Part shown: in pieces, positions 1 to 10,600 of the stretch | How positions within the stretch are numbered: the stretch's first letter is position 1 | Layout: every line of letters begins with the position of its first letter | Assembly: GCA_049306095.1 (NCBI GenBank) | Contig: JBAQPU010000022.1 | Span: 62,001-126,000 of the forward strand | Source of the DNA: UBA2336 sp049306095 | GTDB taxonomy: Bacteria > Bacteroidota > Bacteroidia > Cytophagales > Cyclobacteriaceae | Direction of reading: 5' to 3' | DNA: 64,000 nt | The notes under the pieces: model-generated | Told to the model about the DNA's origin: nothing | Databases searched by the model: none | The model's input: the letters and a program-made list of their open reading frames with translations, nothing else | Made by a program: the position numbers and the translations under genes

Positions 1-896
1 CAGCTTCGCTTTTAGGCGGTGCGCTGTCGCTCGCCACAACAGGTGAAGCGTTTGCAAGCGGGAAAAAATATTTCCGCGTGGCGCACATGAGTGATGTACA
101 TGTGAAGCCGGGCGAAATTCCTGAACGCGGTATGGCCAGGGCATTACAAGCTATTCAGGCACTTAAACCTAAAGTCGATTTTATCATTAATACCGGAGAT
201 TCGATCATGGATGCGCTGGAAGCCGATAAGCCTTCTATTACAAGTCAGTGGAAAATATTTCATCGAATCCTGCAAAGTGAAAATAAACTTCCGGTTCATC
301 ATGCAATCGGCAACCACGATATTTGGGGATGGTTCAATAAAAATGATCAGGATAAACAAGATCATGCATACGGAAAGCAATGGGCAGTGGATGAACTGAG
401 CCTTCCGGCAAGGTATTATTCCGTTGAAAAGGACTCCTGGATATTTTTAATACTGGACAGCACTCAGTTAAATCCTAATGGTGGATACATTGCCTATTTA
501 GATGATGAACAACTTCACTGGCTGCAGGATAAGCTCAGTACAGTAAAAGAAAAAAATGTTTGTATCGTGTCGCACATTCCTGTTCTTTCAATTTGCGCAG
601 GGTTATTCTTTAATAAGACTGAGGCCAACGGAGACTTGCTGATCAAACGAAATCTGATGCATACCGATTTTTTAAAGTTAAAGGAAATTTTTAAGAGTAA
701 TGAAAACATTAAAGTGTGTATCAGCGGGCACATTCACCTGCAGGATGAAGTACACTACCTGGGAGTTAAATACTACTGTAACGGGGCAATTTGTGGTAAC
801 TGGTGGAAAGGGAGTTTTTTTGAATTTGCACCGGCCTTTGCCGTGATGGATTTTTTTGATGATGGCTCGGTTAATCGTTCGATAGTCAACTATTGA
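1..896 (+). CDS. Metallophosphoesterase, exported, 5' end cut by window
   Basis: Calcineurin-like phosphoesterase. The metal-binding motifs appear in order: D-x-H in HMSDVHV, GD in NTGDS, GNHD in IGNHD, a lone His in VSHIP, and GHIH in SGHIHL. The frame is open from base 3 with no stop. The residues before the first usable start (a GTG at 78) are small and hydrophobic (LLGGALSLATTGEAFAS) and look like the end of a signal peptide, so the real start lies outside the window and GTG 78 is not the start. The substrate cannot be told from sequence; relatives act on phosphomonoesters, diesters or nucleotides. The next gene is convergent, with its stop 3 bp away. Confidence 0.85.
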   Translation, partial: ASLLGGALSLATTGEAFASGKKYFRVAHMSDVHVKPGEIPERGMARALQAIQALKPKVDFIINTGDSIMDALEADKPSITSQWKIFHRILQSENKLPVHHAIGNHDIWGWFNKNDQDKQDHAYGKQWAVDELSLPARYYSVEKDSWIFLILDSTQLNPNGGYIAYLDDEQLHWLQDKLSTVKEKNVCIVSHIPVLSICAGLFFNKTEANGDLLIKRNLMHTDFLKLKEIFKSNENIKVCISGHIHLQDEVHYLGVKYYCNGAICGNWWKGSFFEFAPAFAVMDFFDDGSVNRSIVNY

Positions 897-899
897 TCG

Positions 900-1457
900 T
901 TAAAAATTTTTAAGACGGGCAACGTGTAATATCCCTGCAACTGACAGGCTATCGGTAATCTTTCCGGTCAGTACCATTTCCAGCGCATCGGTAAAGGGCA
1001 TTTTCTTGACGATCAGATCCGCCTCCGTTTCTTCCAACTGGCTTTCACCGAACGTCAACGATTCAGCCAAAAAAACGAATCCCTCTTCATCCGTAACAGA
1101 GTTAGAAGTATGAATCCGCATCATCAGCTTCCATGACTGAGCAGTGATTCCGGTCTCTTCAAGTAATTCACGCTTGGCGGCTTCCAGCGGATCGGTTCCA
1201 ATCGGCCCGCCTCCTTCAGGGATTTCCCAGGAATATTCATTTAAGGTATAACGGTATTGCCCTACTAACCATGTATTGCCTTCGTTATCGAGAGGAACAA
1301 TGCCGATGGCTTTATTTTTGAAATGTACTTTACCATAGATGCCTTTTCCGCCTGCAGGATTGAGCACCTGATGTTCCTCAACGGTGATCCAGGGATTGGT
1401 ATAAATCTGTTTTTCGGAAAGTGATTTCCATGGATTAACAGCTTGCTGGTTGCTCAT
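900..1457 (-). CDS. NUDIX hydrolase, ADP-ribose pyrophosphatase-like
   Basis: 185 residues from the ATG at 1457 (MSNQQAVNPW); the open frame continues upstream to 1778, but that part overlaps the divergent ggt gene. The Nudix box is visible as EGGGPIGTDPLEAAKRELL followed by EETGI. The REL-x-EE-TG half is intact, but the usual first Glu of the box (G-x5-E) is Thr. The SWEIPEGGG start is typical of the ADP-ribose pyrophosphatase / NudF-like branch, which hydrolyses nucleoside diphosphate sugars. Cytoplasmic; no signal peptide. A TAGTTTTG element about 45 bp upstream may be its promoter. The exact substrate is unknown. Confidence 0.85.
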   Translation of the reverse strand: MSNQQAVNPWKSLSEKQIYTNPWITVEEHQVLNPAGGKGIYGKVHFKNKAIGIVPLDNEGNTWLVGQYRYTLNEYSWEIPEGGGPIGTDPLEAAKRELLEETGITAQSWKLMMRIHTSNSVTDEEGFVFLAESLTFGESQLEETEADLIVKKMPFTDALEMVLTGKITDSLSVAGILHVARLKNF

Positions 1458-1501
1458 GTTGTAACGGTGTTTGCGTAAACTTCCTTTTATCTTGATGTAA
1501 A

Positions 1502-1509
1502 CAAAACTA
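1502..1509 (-). promoter_or_regulatory. Candidate -7 promoter element for the NUDIX gene
   Basis: Read on the minus strand this is TAGTTTTG, an exact match to the Bacteroidota -7 consensus TAnnTTTG. It lies about 45 bp before the ATG at 1457. No clear TTG -33 element at the right spacing was seen, so support is moderate. Confidence 0.4.
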
Positions 1510-1554
1510 TTGTTTTTATTTGGTTGATCATATCCGGTAAACCTTCCAGTATCC

Positions 1555-3267
1555 ATGAAGAAAACAGTTTCCTTTTTGTTGCTACTCCTCTTCTTCAGCA
1601 TGGCGGCAACAAGTCCAACCGGCAGAATACCGGTGTATGCAAAGAATGGTATGGTAGTTTCAGCTTCAATGGTTGCTTCTGAAGTTGGGCGTGATATTTT
1701 AAAAAAAGGAGGCAATGCCATTGATGCCGCAGTGGCCACTGCCTTTGCCCTGGCGGTAACCTGGCCAACAGCAGGCAATATTGGGGGTGGAGGATTTATT
1801 GTTTATGTCGATAAGCAAGGGAAAGCTACTTCCATCGACTTTCGCGAAAAAGCTCCGCTGGCAGCTCATGAAAAAATGTTTCTTGATAAAGAAGGGAACG
1901 TGATCAAGGATTTAAACCATGCCGGATTATTGTCGGTGGGCGTACCCGGAACGGTGGCCGGATTGCATTTGGCGCATTCGAAGTATGGTCGGTTGCCCTG
2001 GGCAACATTGGTAGACCCGGCCGTTCAACTGGCATCTAAAGGATTTCCGTTTACGCATGCCCTTCACCAGCAAACTGAAAACCTCAAAGAAGAAGTTGAA
2101 AACTATCCATCAACAAAAAAAGTAATCTATAAAAATGGTGGCGAGCTGTATGAGATGAACGAAAAGTGGAAGCAGCCCGATTTAGCAGCCACTTTAAAAA
2201 GAATTAAGAAATATGGCCGCGATGGTTTTTATAAAGGAGAAGTAGCCGAAAAACTGGAAGCCTTTATGAAAGCGAATGGAGGATTAATCACACGCCAGGA
2301 TTTAGAGCAGTACCAGGCAGTTGAAAGAAAGCCACTAATGGGAACTTATAAAGGGTATACACTATATTCGATGCCGCCACCAAGTTCTGGAGGGGTGGCT
2401 TTGCTTGAAATGCTTTCGATCCTGGAAGGATTTGACCTTGACACGCTTGGTTATAAATCGGCCGACTATGTTCATGTGATAACCGAAACGATGCGTAGGG
2501 CGTTTGCCGATCGTGCAGAATTTTTAGGCGACCCTGATTTTAATCCTGAGCTTCCGGTAGATAAGCTGATTTCAAAAGAACGTGCTGCACAACTTCGAAG
2601 TAGTATCGACATGGCAAAAGCTTCTCCCAGCGACTCATCAAAATTTGGTCAATTGTACGATGGCGGCAACAACACTACTCATCTGTCGGTAGTTGATAAA
2701 GAAGGTAACGCGGTTTCATTAACCTATACGTTAGAGCAAAGTTATGGCTGCAAGGTGGTGGCTGAAGGACTAGGTTTTTTTCTAAACGATGAAATGGGAG
2801 ATTTTAATCCGCAGCCGGGTATCACTACCCGAAGTGGGCAAATTGGATCAAGACCGAACCTGATCGCACCCGGCAAACGTATGCTTTCCAGCATGACTCC
2901 TACCATTGTTTTAAAAGATGGCAAACCTGTTTTGGTAGTGGGGTCTCCGGGTGGACGGACTATTATCAATACTGTACTACAGGTTTTTCTTAATTATGCC
3001 GAACATGATATGAATATTGCCCAGGCTGTTGAGATGCCCCGGATGCATCATCAGTGGTTGCCCGATAAATTATATTTTGAACATTTTTCTATTGCACCTG
3101 AAGTTCAGAAAATACTGAAAAGCAGAGGACATACACTGATTGAGTTACCCGTTGGTGCGGTATCCTTTCCCGGACATGCCATGAGTATTGCCATTGATCC
3201 GGTTACAGGTTTTCGAATGGGTGCGGCTGATTCGCGTGGTGCCGATGGCGGTGCTGCCGGATATTAG
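1555..3267 (+). CDS. ggt: Gamma-glutamyltransferase
   Basis: 570 residues, normal length for the family. A signal peptide (MKKTVSFLLLLLFFSMAATS) sends it to the periplasm. It is an Ntn hydrolase made as a proenzyme that cuts itself before the catalytic threonine. That site is seen as NNTTHLSVVD, with the first Thr of TTHLSVVD near residue 374, and it separates a large from a small subunit. Other family marks are GGNAIDAAVA near the N-terminus, GNIGGGGF, PPPSSGG and GSPGGRTI. It cleaves gamma-glutamyl bonds of glutathione and transfers the glutamyl group to water or amino acids. rnhB follows after 3 bp and is probably co-transcribed. Confidence 0.95.
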   Translation: MKKTVSFLLLLLFFSMAATSPTGRIPVYAKNGMVVSASMVASEVGRDILKKGGNAIDAAVATAFALAVTWPTAGNIGGGGFIVYVDKQGKATSIDFREKAPLAAHEKMFLDKEGNVIKDLNHAGLLSVGVPGTVAGLHLAHSKYGRLPWATLVDPAVQLASKGFPFTHALHQQTENLKEEVENYPSTKKVIYKNGGELYEMNEKWKQPDLAATLKRIKKYGRDGFYKGEVAEKLEAFMKANGGLITRQDLEQYQAVERKPLMGTYKGYTLYSMPPPSSGGVALLEMLSILEGFDLDTLGYKSADYVHVITETMRRAFADRAEFLGDPDFNPELPVDKLISKERAAQLRSSIDMAKASPSDSSKFGQLYDGGNNTTHLSVVDKEGNAVSLTYTLEQSYGCKVVAEGLGFFLNDEMGDFNPQPGITTRSGQIGSRPNLIAPGKRMLSSMTPTIVLKDGKPVLVVGSPGGRTIINTVLQVFLNYAEHDMNIAQAVEMPRMHHQWLPDKLYFEHFSIAPEVQKILKSRGHTLIELPVGAVSFPGHAMSIAIDPVTGFRMGAADSRGADGGAAGY

Positions 3268-3270
3268 TGA

Positions 3271-3885
3271 ATGGATAACGGAATGTTAATCTCGTCCTAT
3301 ACCACCGATAAAATAGAAGCCGGCTGTGACGAAGCCGGTAGAGGTTGCTTGGCCGGTCCTGTAATGGCAGCAGCGGTAATTTTACCCAAAGGTTACAAAC
3401 ACGAACGACTGAACGACTCCAAACAGTTGAACAAGGAAGAGCGAGATCAATTGCGAAAAGAAATTGAACAGGATGCCCTGGCCTGGGCCGTGGCAGAAGT
3501 AAGCAACGAAGGAATTGACGAGATTAATATTTTAAATGCTTCTTTCAAGGCGATGCACCTGGCGATAGAAAAACTCTCCATCGTTCCGGAATTTCTGTTA
3601 ATTGACGGAAACCGTTTTAATCGGTACAAAGAGGTCAACCATGAATGTATCATCAAAGGCGATGCCTTGTACCTTTCCATTGCGGCTGCATCTATTCTGG
3701 CTAAAACCTACCGGGATGAGGTGATGCAAAAACTGGCGCAACGGCATCCCGGCTACGGTTGGGAGACAAATGTGGGGTATCCTACTCCCGAACATCGCGA
3801 GGCGATTAAGCAGCTGGGTATTACGCCCTATCATCGAAAGTCATTTCAGCTTTTGCCTTCACAACTCGAACTTTTTGAGAAATGA
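3271..3885 (+). CDS. rnhB: Ribonuclease HII
   Basis: 204 residues. Removes RNA from RNA-DNA hybrids, including single ribonucleotides in DNA. The family motif is CDEAGRGCLAGPV near residue 20, with its Asp-Glu metal ligands, followed by LNDSKQLNKEER and ASILAKTYRDEVM; the C-terminal part contains GYGWETNVGYPTPEH. The start at 3271 is 4 bp after the ggt stop; a second ATG at 3283 is possible. Cytoplasmic. Confidence 0.95.
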   Translation: MDNGMLISSYTTDKIEAGCDEAGRGCLAGPVMAAAVILPKGYKHERLNDSKQLNKEERDQLRKEIEQDALAWAVAEVSNEGIDEINILNASFKAMHLAIEKLSIVPEFLLIDGNRFNRYKEVNHECIIKGDALYLSIAAASILAKTYRDEVMQKLAQRHPGYGWETNVGYPTPEHREAIKQLGITPYHRKSFQLLPSQLELFEK

Positions 3886-3926
3886 AGATGAACTTCTGAA
3901 ACCACAAACACGTTTGACAAGCAACC

Positions 3927-4697
3927 ATGTGCCTGATTTTTATTTCGCTGAACGATCATCCTGACTACACATTAATTGTAGCCGCCAACCGTGATGAGTT
4001 TTATGAACGTAAAACACAGCCGGCTCAATTTTGGAATGACCACACAAATATTTTGGGTGGCCGCGACCTTGAAGCAAGTGGAACATGGATGGCGATGGCG
4101 AAAAACGGAAAGATCAGCATGGTTACCAACTACCGTGATCTTCAAAACATAAAAAAACAGGCACCGTCCAGAGGACAACTGGTTTCGGATTATCTTTTAA
4201 ATGGCGATCAGCCGGTAGGATACCTGAGAGGAGTAGAGAACAAAGGCAAAAACTACAATGGGTTTAATCTTGTTGTGGGAACGCCCAAAGAACTATACTA
4301 CTATTCAAACTATAGAAAAGGCATCGAGAAAATTCCCGATGGGCTTCATGGGCTGAGTAATCATTTACTGAATACTTCCTGGCCCAAAGTTGAATGGGGG
4401 AAAGAAAAAGTAAAACAAAGACTTACGGCAAAAATTATTGACCCCGAAGCTCTGTTTGAAGCGTTGTACGATGATACGCAAGCGCCTGATGCTCTGCTGC
4501 CTGATACAGGGGTTGGATTGGATCGTGAGCGAATGCTTTCGTCTATGTTTATTAAAAGTCCGAATTACGGCACACGGTGTTCAACTGTTATTTTGGTGAA
4601 CAAAGATGGTCATGTTCATTTTTCAGAACGAGTGTATGATTTAGCCACGTTCAATCATACCGCTCGTTCTTACGAATTTAAAATCAGCCCTAGTTGA
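3927..4697 (+). CDS. NRDE / TANGO2 family protein
   Basis: 256 residues beginning MCLIFISLND, with the name-giving motif AANRDEFYERKT about 25 residues in. The family (Ser/Thr-rich protein T10 / TANGO2-like) has a conserved Cys at position 2 and is predicted to have an Ntn-hydrolase fold; its reaction is not established. Other conserved stretches are NILGGRDLEASGTWMA and LSNHLLNTSWPKV. The stop overlaps the stop of the convergent T9SS gene by 8 bp. Confidence 0.85.
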   Translation: MCLIFISLNDHPDYTLIVAANRDEFYERKTQPAQFWNDHTNILGGRDLEASGTWMAMAKNGKISMVTNYRDLQNIKKQAPSRGQLVSDYLLNGDQPVGYLRGVENKGKNYNGFNLVVGTPKELYYYSNYRKGIEKIPDGLHGLSNHLLNTSWPKVEWGKEKVKQRLTAKIIDPEALFEALYDDTQAPDALLPDTGVGLDRERMLSSMFIKSPNYGTRCSTVILVNKDGHVHFSERVYDLATFNHTARSYEFKISPS

Positions 4698-7600
4698 TCA
4701 CCAACCTAAACACTTCGCCTGTTTGTATTCGGATGGTGTAAACTCCCGGAGTCAGGTGCTGGGTGTTAAAGCCGGTCGCTGCGTTATAGCGGCCAACCAC
4801 CTGGTTAAGATTATTGATGACCACCGCATTTACCTTCCTGTTAAATTTCACAAATTCTTTTCCGGCCGGGTTTGGATACGCACTAAAGGGCTCGCCATCA
4901 CGGGTAACCGAGATGTAATAGGAGTACGTGGATGTTCCATCAAAGTCTGTTTGTTTCAACCGATAATAAGAAACACCCGGCAGGGGTTGTTCGTCTATTG
5001 TTGAATAGTAATGTGACTGTGAGGTGGTGCCGGCACCGCGCAGCGTAGCAATCTTTGTAAAGTCAAACCCATCTTGCGAGCGTTCTACATCAAAGGAGTC
5101 GTTATTGAGTTCAGACTCCGTCTGCCACTCCAATAATACCGATGCATGTGCTGTTAACGAAGCTTTAAACCAGGCGAGTTCGATCGGCAATGGATTGGCG
5201 GCTGAGACAGAAGCCAGGGTAATCGGACTAAAACTGGTAATGGCAGCAGAAGAAATTATGGTTCCATTGGTTGGCGTTCCAGTTGTGCCGCCATTTCCAT
5301 GGTCGACCCAATTCGTTCCGTTCCATCTTGTTACGCGTAAGTCTGCGGGGTTAGTGATGTAGCCGGGGTTGCAGGCTAATTCATTCCAGCTTAGGGTAAC
5401 AAATACATTTGAAGTGGGGGCTGTATTCCTGTCTACCACCCAATATTCACACCCGGTAACTGTCCAGAAGGTGGGATCCCACACAGCGGGGCTTCCCAGG
5501 TTATGATTGGCGTTGAAATATTGCGCAGTAAAATAATGAGCCACACCGGTAGGTGCAGAGATGGAAACAGGCCGGTAAAAACCATTATCACCAACAGGGA
5601 ATGTGAAGGCATCATCTCCGGTTTTACGAACCGGGCCATCGACATAACTGGCATCAACACCACCCGTAACAGTAGCGTTATTAGCAAAGTTTAGAAGATT
5701 GACTGCTGTTGTGTTAATGATACCGGTTGTAAAGGTTCCATTTATGGTAACAGAAATGTCTGTGTTGAGTGTCAGATCATTTGCGGTCTTATCCATTGTT
5801 ATTCGGGAAAAGACCGGTGAGGCACCTGCAATTTTATTAATGGTTTGAGAACTACCTCCACTAAATGTAATCGAACCGTTATTGGCTCCAAATGAAATGG
5901 CGGTGCTGCTGTTCGTGGAAAGATCTCCGTTTACAATATTGACATTGTTGTACGCAGGTTGGATTGTTCCGTTCGATCGAACAAACGTTGCACTGCCGTT
6001 ATAAGTGTCAGCAGTGGTAACAGCAAAACGAAAGATACCCGTCCCTGAATTGGTGAACGTTGTGTTTCCGTTAAAAATATTGTTACCTGGACTGTTATCT
6101 GTTGAGGCACCTGTTTTGGTTATTGAATTTGTAGTTCCGTTGAAAGTTGTGCCATCCAACAATAATCCCGGTGACGATGTGGTCATATCACCATTAAAGG
6201 TAACGGTAGGGCCCGAATGCAGCGTAGAGGTTCCTGTAAGCAAAAGCGATTGTGCTGTGCCTCCTGTTTGTGTAAATCTTCTTAGTCGTAACGTCCCTGC
6301 AGAAAAGCCCGTGCCGCCTACGGAAATAGTTTTTGTATTGGCCAGCGTAACAGATCCTGTAGGGTCTTCACAGAAATTAATCCCTCCGCCTGCGGTGCTG
6401 TTCACCTGAATGTTTCCATTGAACGAGGTTGCTCCCATATAAGCCACCCGAACCGATGAGATGTTGGTGTTGGTGAAGGTAACATCACCATTATACGTAC
6501 TCGCTGTTGTTAACTCCAGGAGAATGTCGGCAGTGCCATTGTTGGTTATGGTGGTAGTTCCGTTAAAGGTATTTCCGCCATTGGTGCGCAGCACTCCCGT
6601 TCCGTTGTTAATAATGGTAGTTAGGCCATTAAAGGTGTTTGAACCAGATCCGGTACTATTTGATGCTCCTGTTTTTTCAAGGTGTGCTGTTCCGTTAAAT
6701 GTACCCCCGCTTAGGAATAATTGTGGTGATCTGAAGTCAGCATTACCGTTAAACTGCGTTGATGGGCCCACGGTGAGTTGAGCTGTTCCGGTTAATAAAA
6801 GCGTTTGAGGCGTTGCGCCCAATTGTGTAAACCGGTCGAGGCGCAGTTCGCCAATGGTAAATCCGGTAGCTCCAACTGAAATTGTTTTTCCAGCAGCCAG
6901 CGTTGCATTTGCAGGAGGGTTGTCGCCAAAGAAAATGCCCACACCGCTGGTGCAATTCACCTCAATGTTTCCATTGAACATAGTACCCGGAACAACATCA
7001 GCCATCAGGATGGAAGATGTTCCTGTATTCGTCAAGATAAGATCGCCATCAAAGGTATCAAGGGTGGTAACAGCAAACCTGAAATAACCACTTCCCGAAT
7101 TGGCAATGGTGGTCGTGCCGTTGAAGTCATTACCCCCATTGCTACTGTTGTTAGCAGCACCGGTTTTTTCAAGATAGGTCGTTCCGTTGTAGGTACAGCC
7201 ATCCAGTTCAAATTGCGGTGAACGGAAATCCACATCTCCGTTAAAGGTAGAGGAGGGGCCAATTTCCAGAAGCGCTGTGCCTGTGAGTAAAAGTGTTTGG
7301 GCTGCGTTTCCAATCTGGGTGAATCTTCTGAATCTTAAAACTCCACTGCTAAATCCTAATCCGCCAACATTCAAAGAAGCTCCATTACCAAGGGTAGCAT
7401 CACCTGTGGCAGTTGCTGCAAAGGAAATCCCTCCACTTCCTAAAGTTGAATTGAACGTAATGTCACCGTTAAACTGATTTCCGCCAACGTTATGAGCCAG
7501 ATAAATAGTACTTGATCCTGTATTGGTTACTGTCAGGTTGCCATTAAAAATGTCTGCAGTTGTATAGGCGGTTAATAAATAGCCACTACCAGAGTTAATG

Positions 7601-10600
7601 ATTGTTGTTGTTCCATTGAATGTATTACCTCCATTGCTGGCATTATCAGTAGCGCCTTCCTTTTCAAGGGAAGCAGTTCCGCTAAAGGTTGTTCCATTCA
7701 GATAAAGTTGAGGTGCGCTGAAGTCAACATCGCCACCAAAACTTGAAGTTGGCCCTAATGTTAAAATAGCAACACCGGAGAGGTCAAGGGTTTGAAGAGT
7801 AGGGCCTACTTGTGTAAAACGAATCAGGCGGATATCTCCGCTAATCACTCCGGAGGAACCGACACTAATAGTTCTTCCTGCGGCAAGGGTTGATGTACCA
7901 AGGGTGTTGTTTCCAAAGTAAATACCGCCACCAAAGGTTGAATTCAATTCAATATTTCCGTTGAACTGATTTCCGGCTGCATTATCCGCCATGCGAATGG
8001 TGGAAGCGCCATTGTTGGTGAGGACCAACAATCCATTAAAAATATCAGGAGATACGTTGCTCGTTCGTAAATAGGAGTCGCCCGAGTTGACAATTTCGGT
8101 TGTTCCATTAAAGACATTTCCGCCAGTACCATCATCCGGTGTTGTACTGCTTTTTTCAATGTAGGCAGCTCCATTGTACGTGGTTCCGTTCAATAAAACC
8201 CGGGGAGAGACAAAAGTTACATCACCATCAAACTCAGAGGAAGGCCCAAGCCGCAACAATGCGGTACCACTCAGGGTTATATTTTGGGCGGTGGCTCCAT
8301 CTTGTGAAAACCGGTACAAACTTAATTGGCCCGTTGTGAATCCGCTACCTCCAACGGAGATCGTGTTACCTGCTGATAAAATTGAACTTCCTAGCGCGTT
8401 TTCAGAGAACGAAATACCCTGGGCACTTCCGGTATTGTTGACGACAATGGAGTTGTTAAATTGATTTCCTGGACTGTTGTAGGCCAGGTAAATCAGACTG
8501 GAACTTGTATTGGTTATCGTAAGAGGGCCGTTAAAAATATCTGCTGATACGTTGCCGATCATCAAATAACCGCTTCCTGAATTGATCAAGTCAGTGGTGT
8601 TGTTGAATGTATTTCCCCCATTGCCTGCATCATTATTCGCACCGGTTTTCTCCAGCGAGGTTACTCCATTGTAAGCAGCACCGTTCAGAAGAATACGAGG
8701 AGAGATGAAGTTCACCTGTCCATCGAAAGAAGAATTCGGGCCGACTCTCAGTATGGCACTGGAGGTAAGTGTTAAATTCTGAGCAAAGGCTCCTACCTGT
8801 GAAAAGCGATAGAGGTTTAATGAACCAGAAGAAAATACTCCGGAAGAAATAGAGCCGTTTAAAACAGAACTTGAGCTGGCACCGTTATTAAAAATAATGC
8901 CGTTTGCTCCGCCACTGTTTGCAACAGCAATATTTCCGTTGAAGGTGGAGGTTCCATTCATACCCATGTACAAGGTAGTGCCTGAGTTTGTATTGGTGCA
9001 GTTGATATTAGTAGCTCCGTTAAAAACAGCAGATGACCCAACACCATTCAAAAATTGAAAAATACTTTGTATAGCGCCACCACAATTGATTGCAAGTGTG
9101 CCACTTACTAATAAGGCTGAAGTTCCATTTTCGCCCACCAAAAATGAGTACGCATCTGTGCCTGCTGATTTATTTGAGTTTAGCGTAAGGTCACCTGCAA
9201 ACGTAGTCGTTTGGCCTGGGTGGTTGTGTGCAAAATAAATACGGTAACTACCGGTATTATTAAAGATTGCATTGGATAAGAACTGGTCCCTGTTTCCATT
9301 GCCGGTCAAGAGGTAGCCAGAACCGCTATTGGTAATGGTGGCAACCCCTGTAAAGATGTTTCCACCTGAACCCGCATTGCTGGTGGCGCCCGTTTTTTCT
9401 ATCGTTGCTGTTCCGCCATACGTACACCCATTCAAATAAACTTGCGGTGCCCTAAAATCCACATCACCATCGAAAACGGAAACCGGACCAACTGTTAGAT
9501 TGGCAGTTCCTGAGAAAGCAGTAAGCGTTTGAGGTGTGGCGCCTGTTTGGGTAAACCGTAACAAACCAAGTGTTCCGCTTGAAAAGCCGCCTGCACCAAT
9601 GGTAATGGTGCGTGTGGCGGCAAGGGTAGAACTTCCGCTTGCACCCGTGTTAAAACTTATACCTGCTGAGCCTCCGCTGTTACTAACAACGATATTGTCA
9701 TTGTACGTTGATGGTCCGTTAACGCCCATCGAAATCGAGGTTGAGGCGTGCGTATTCGTAATGTTTATGGTTACCGTTCCGGCATACGTGGCCGAACTTC
9801 CTGCGCCTTGTAAAAATCGGTGGTTGCTTTGAAGCGTACCAGCACAATTGATGGTCACATTTCCGCCAAAAGACAAATGCGAATTTGGGTTTTCACTAAC
9901 CAGGTACGACCACCCATCAGCACCGCCTGTTTTGTTTGTGTTGAATACGACATCTGAAGCGAATGTTGTTGTTTGTCCGTTGTGATTATCCGCAACTAGG
10001 AATCGGTAGCTTCCGGTGTTGTTGAAGGTGGTTGAAGCATTGAATTGATCTGCTGTTCCGTTACCGAGCGCAAGTTCACCAGACCCACTATTGGTTATTA
10101 TTGTAATTCCGTTAAAAATGTTTCCTCCTGTACTGTTATTGTCTGTAGCCCCCGTTTTTTCTAATGTGGCAGAACCTCCGTATGAACATCCATTAAGATA
10201 AAGCTGAGGTGCACTTAGGTTTACATTTCCCGTAAATGTAGAAGCCGGGCCAAGGTAAAGTGAGGCAGTTCCGGTTAGTGAAAATGTTTGAGCGGTGGCA
10301 CCGGTTTGCGTAAAATTTCTAAAACGTAAAGTGCCGGCCGCGAATGCACCAATAGTAATTGTTCCGTTTCCGAAAGAAACAAGACCGGTGTTTTGAGATA
10401 AATAAATATTGTCGGATGTATTGTTGGTAATTTGTAAATCGTTTGCGAAAGTCACGTTTCCATTTACGCCAATATAATTTTGGGCAGCGCTGGTGGTGGC
10501 GCTGTTCGTATAAATCACGGGGCCGTTAAACGTGGTGGAGGTACCGACATCGTAACTGATGTGAATGTCACTGGCATTACCATTGTTGAAGAAGGTGGTG

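Noticed and set aside
1458..1778. N-terminal extension of the NUDIX protein
   Set aside because: The extra residues overlap the signal peptide and start of the divergent ggt gene, and family homology begins after the ATG at 1457.
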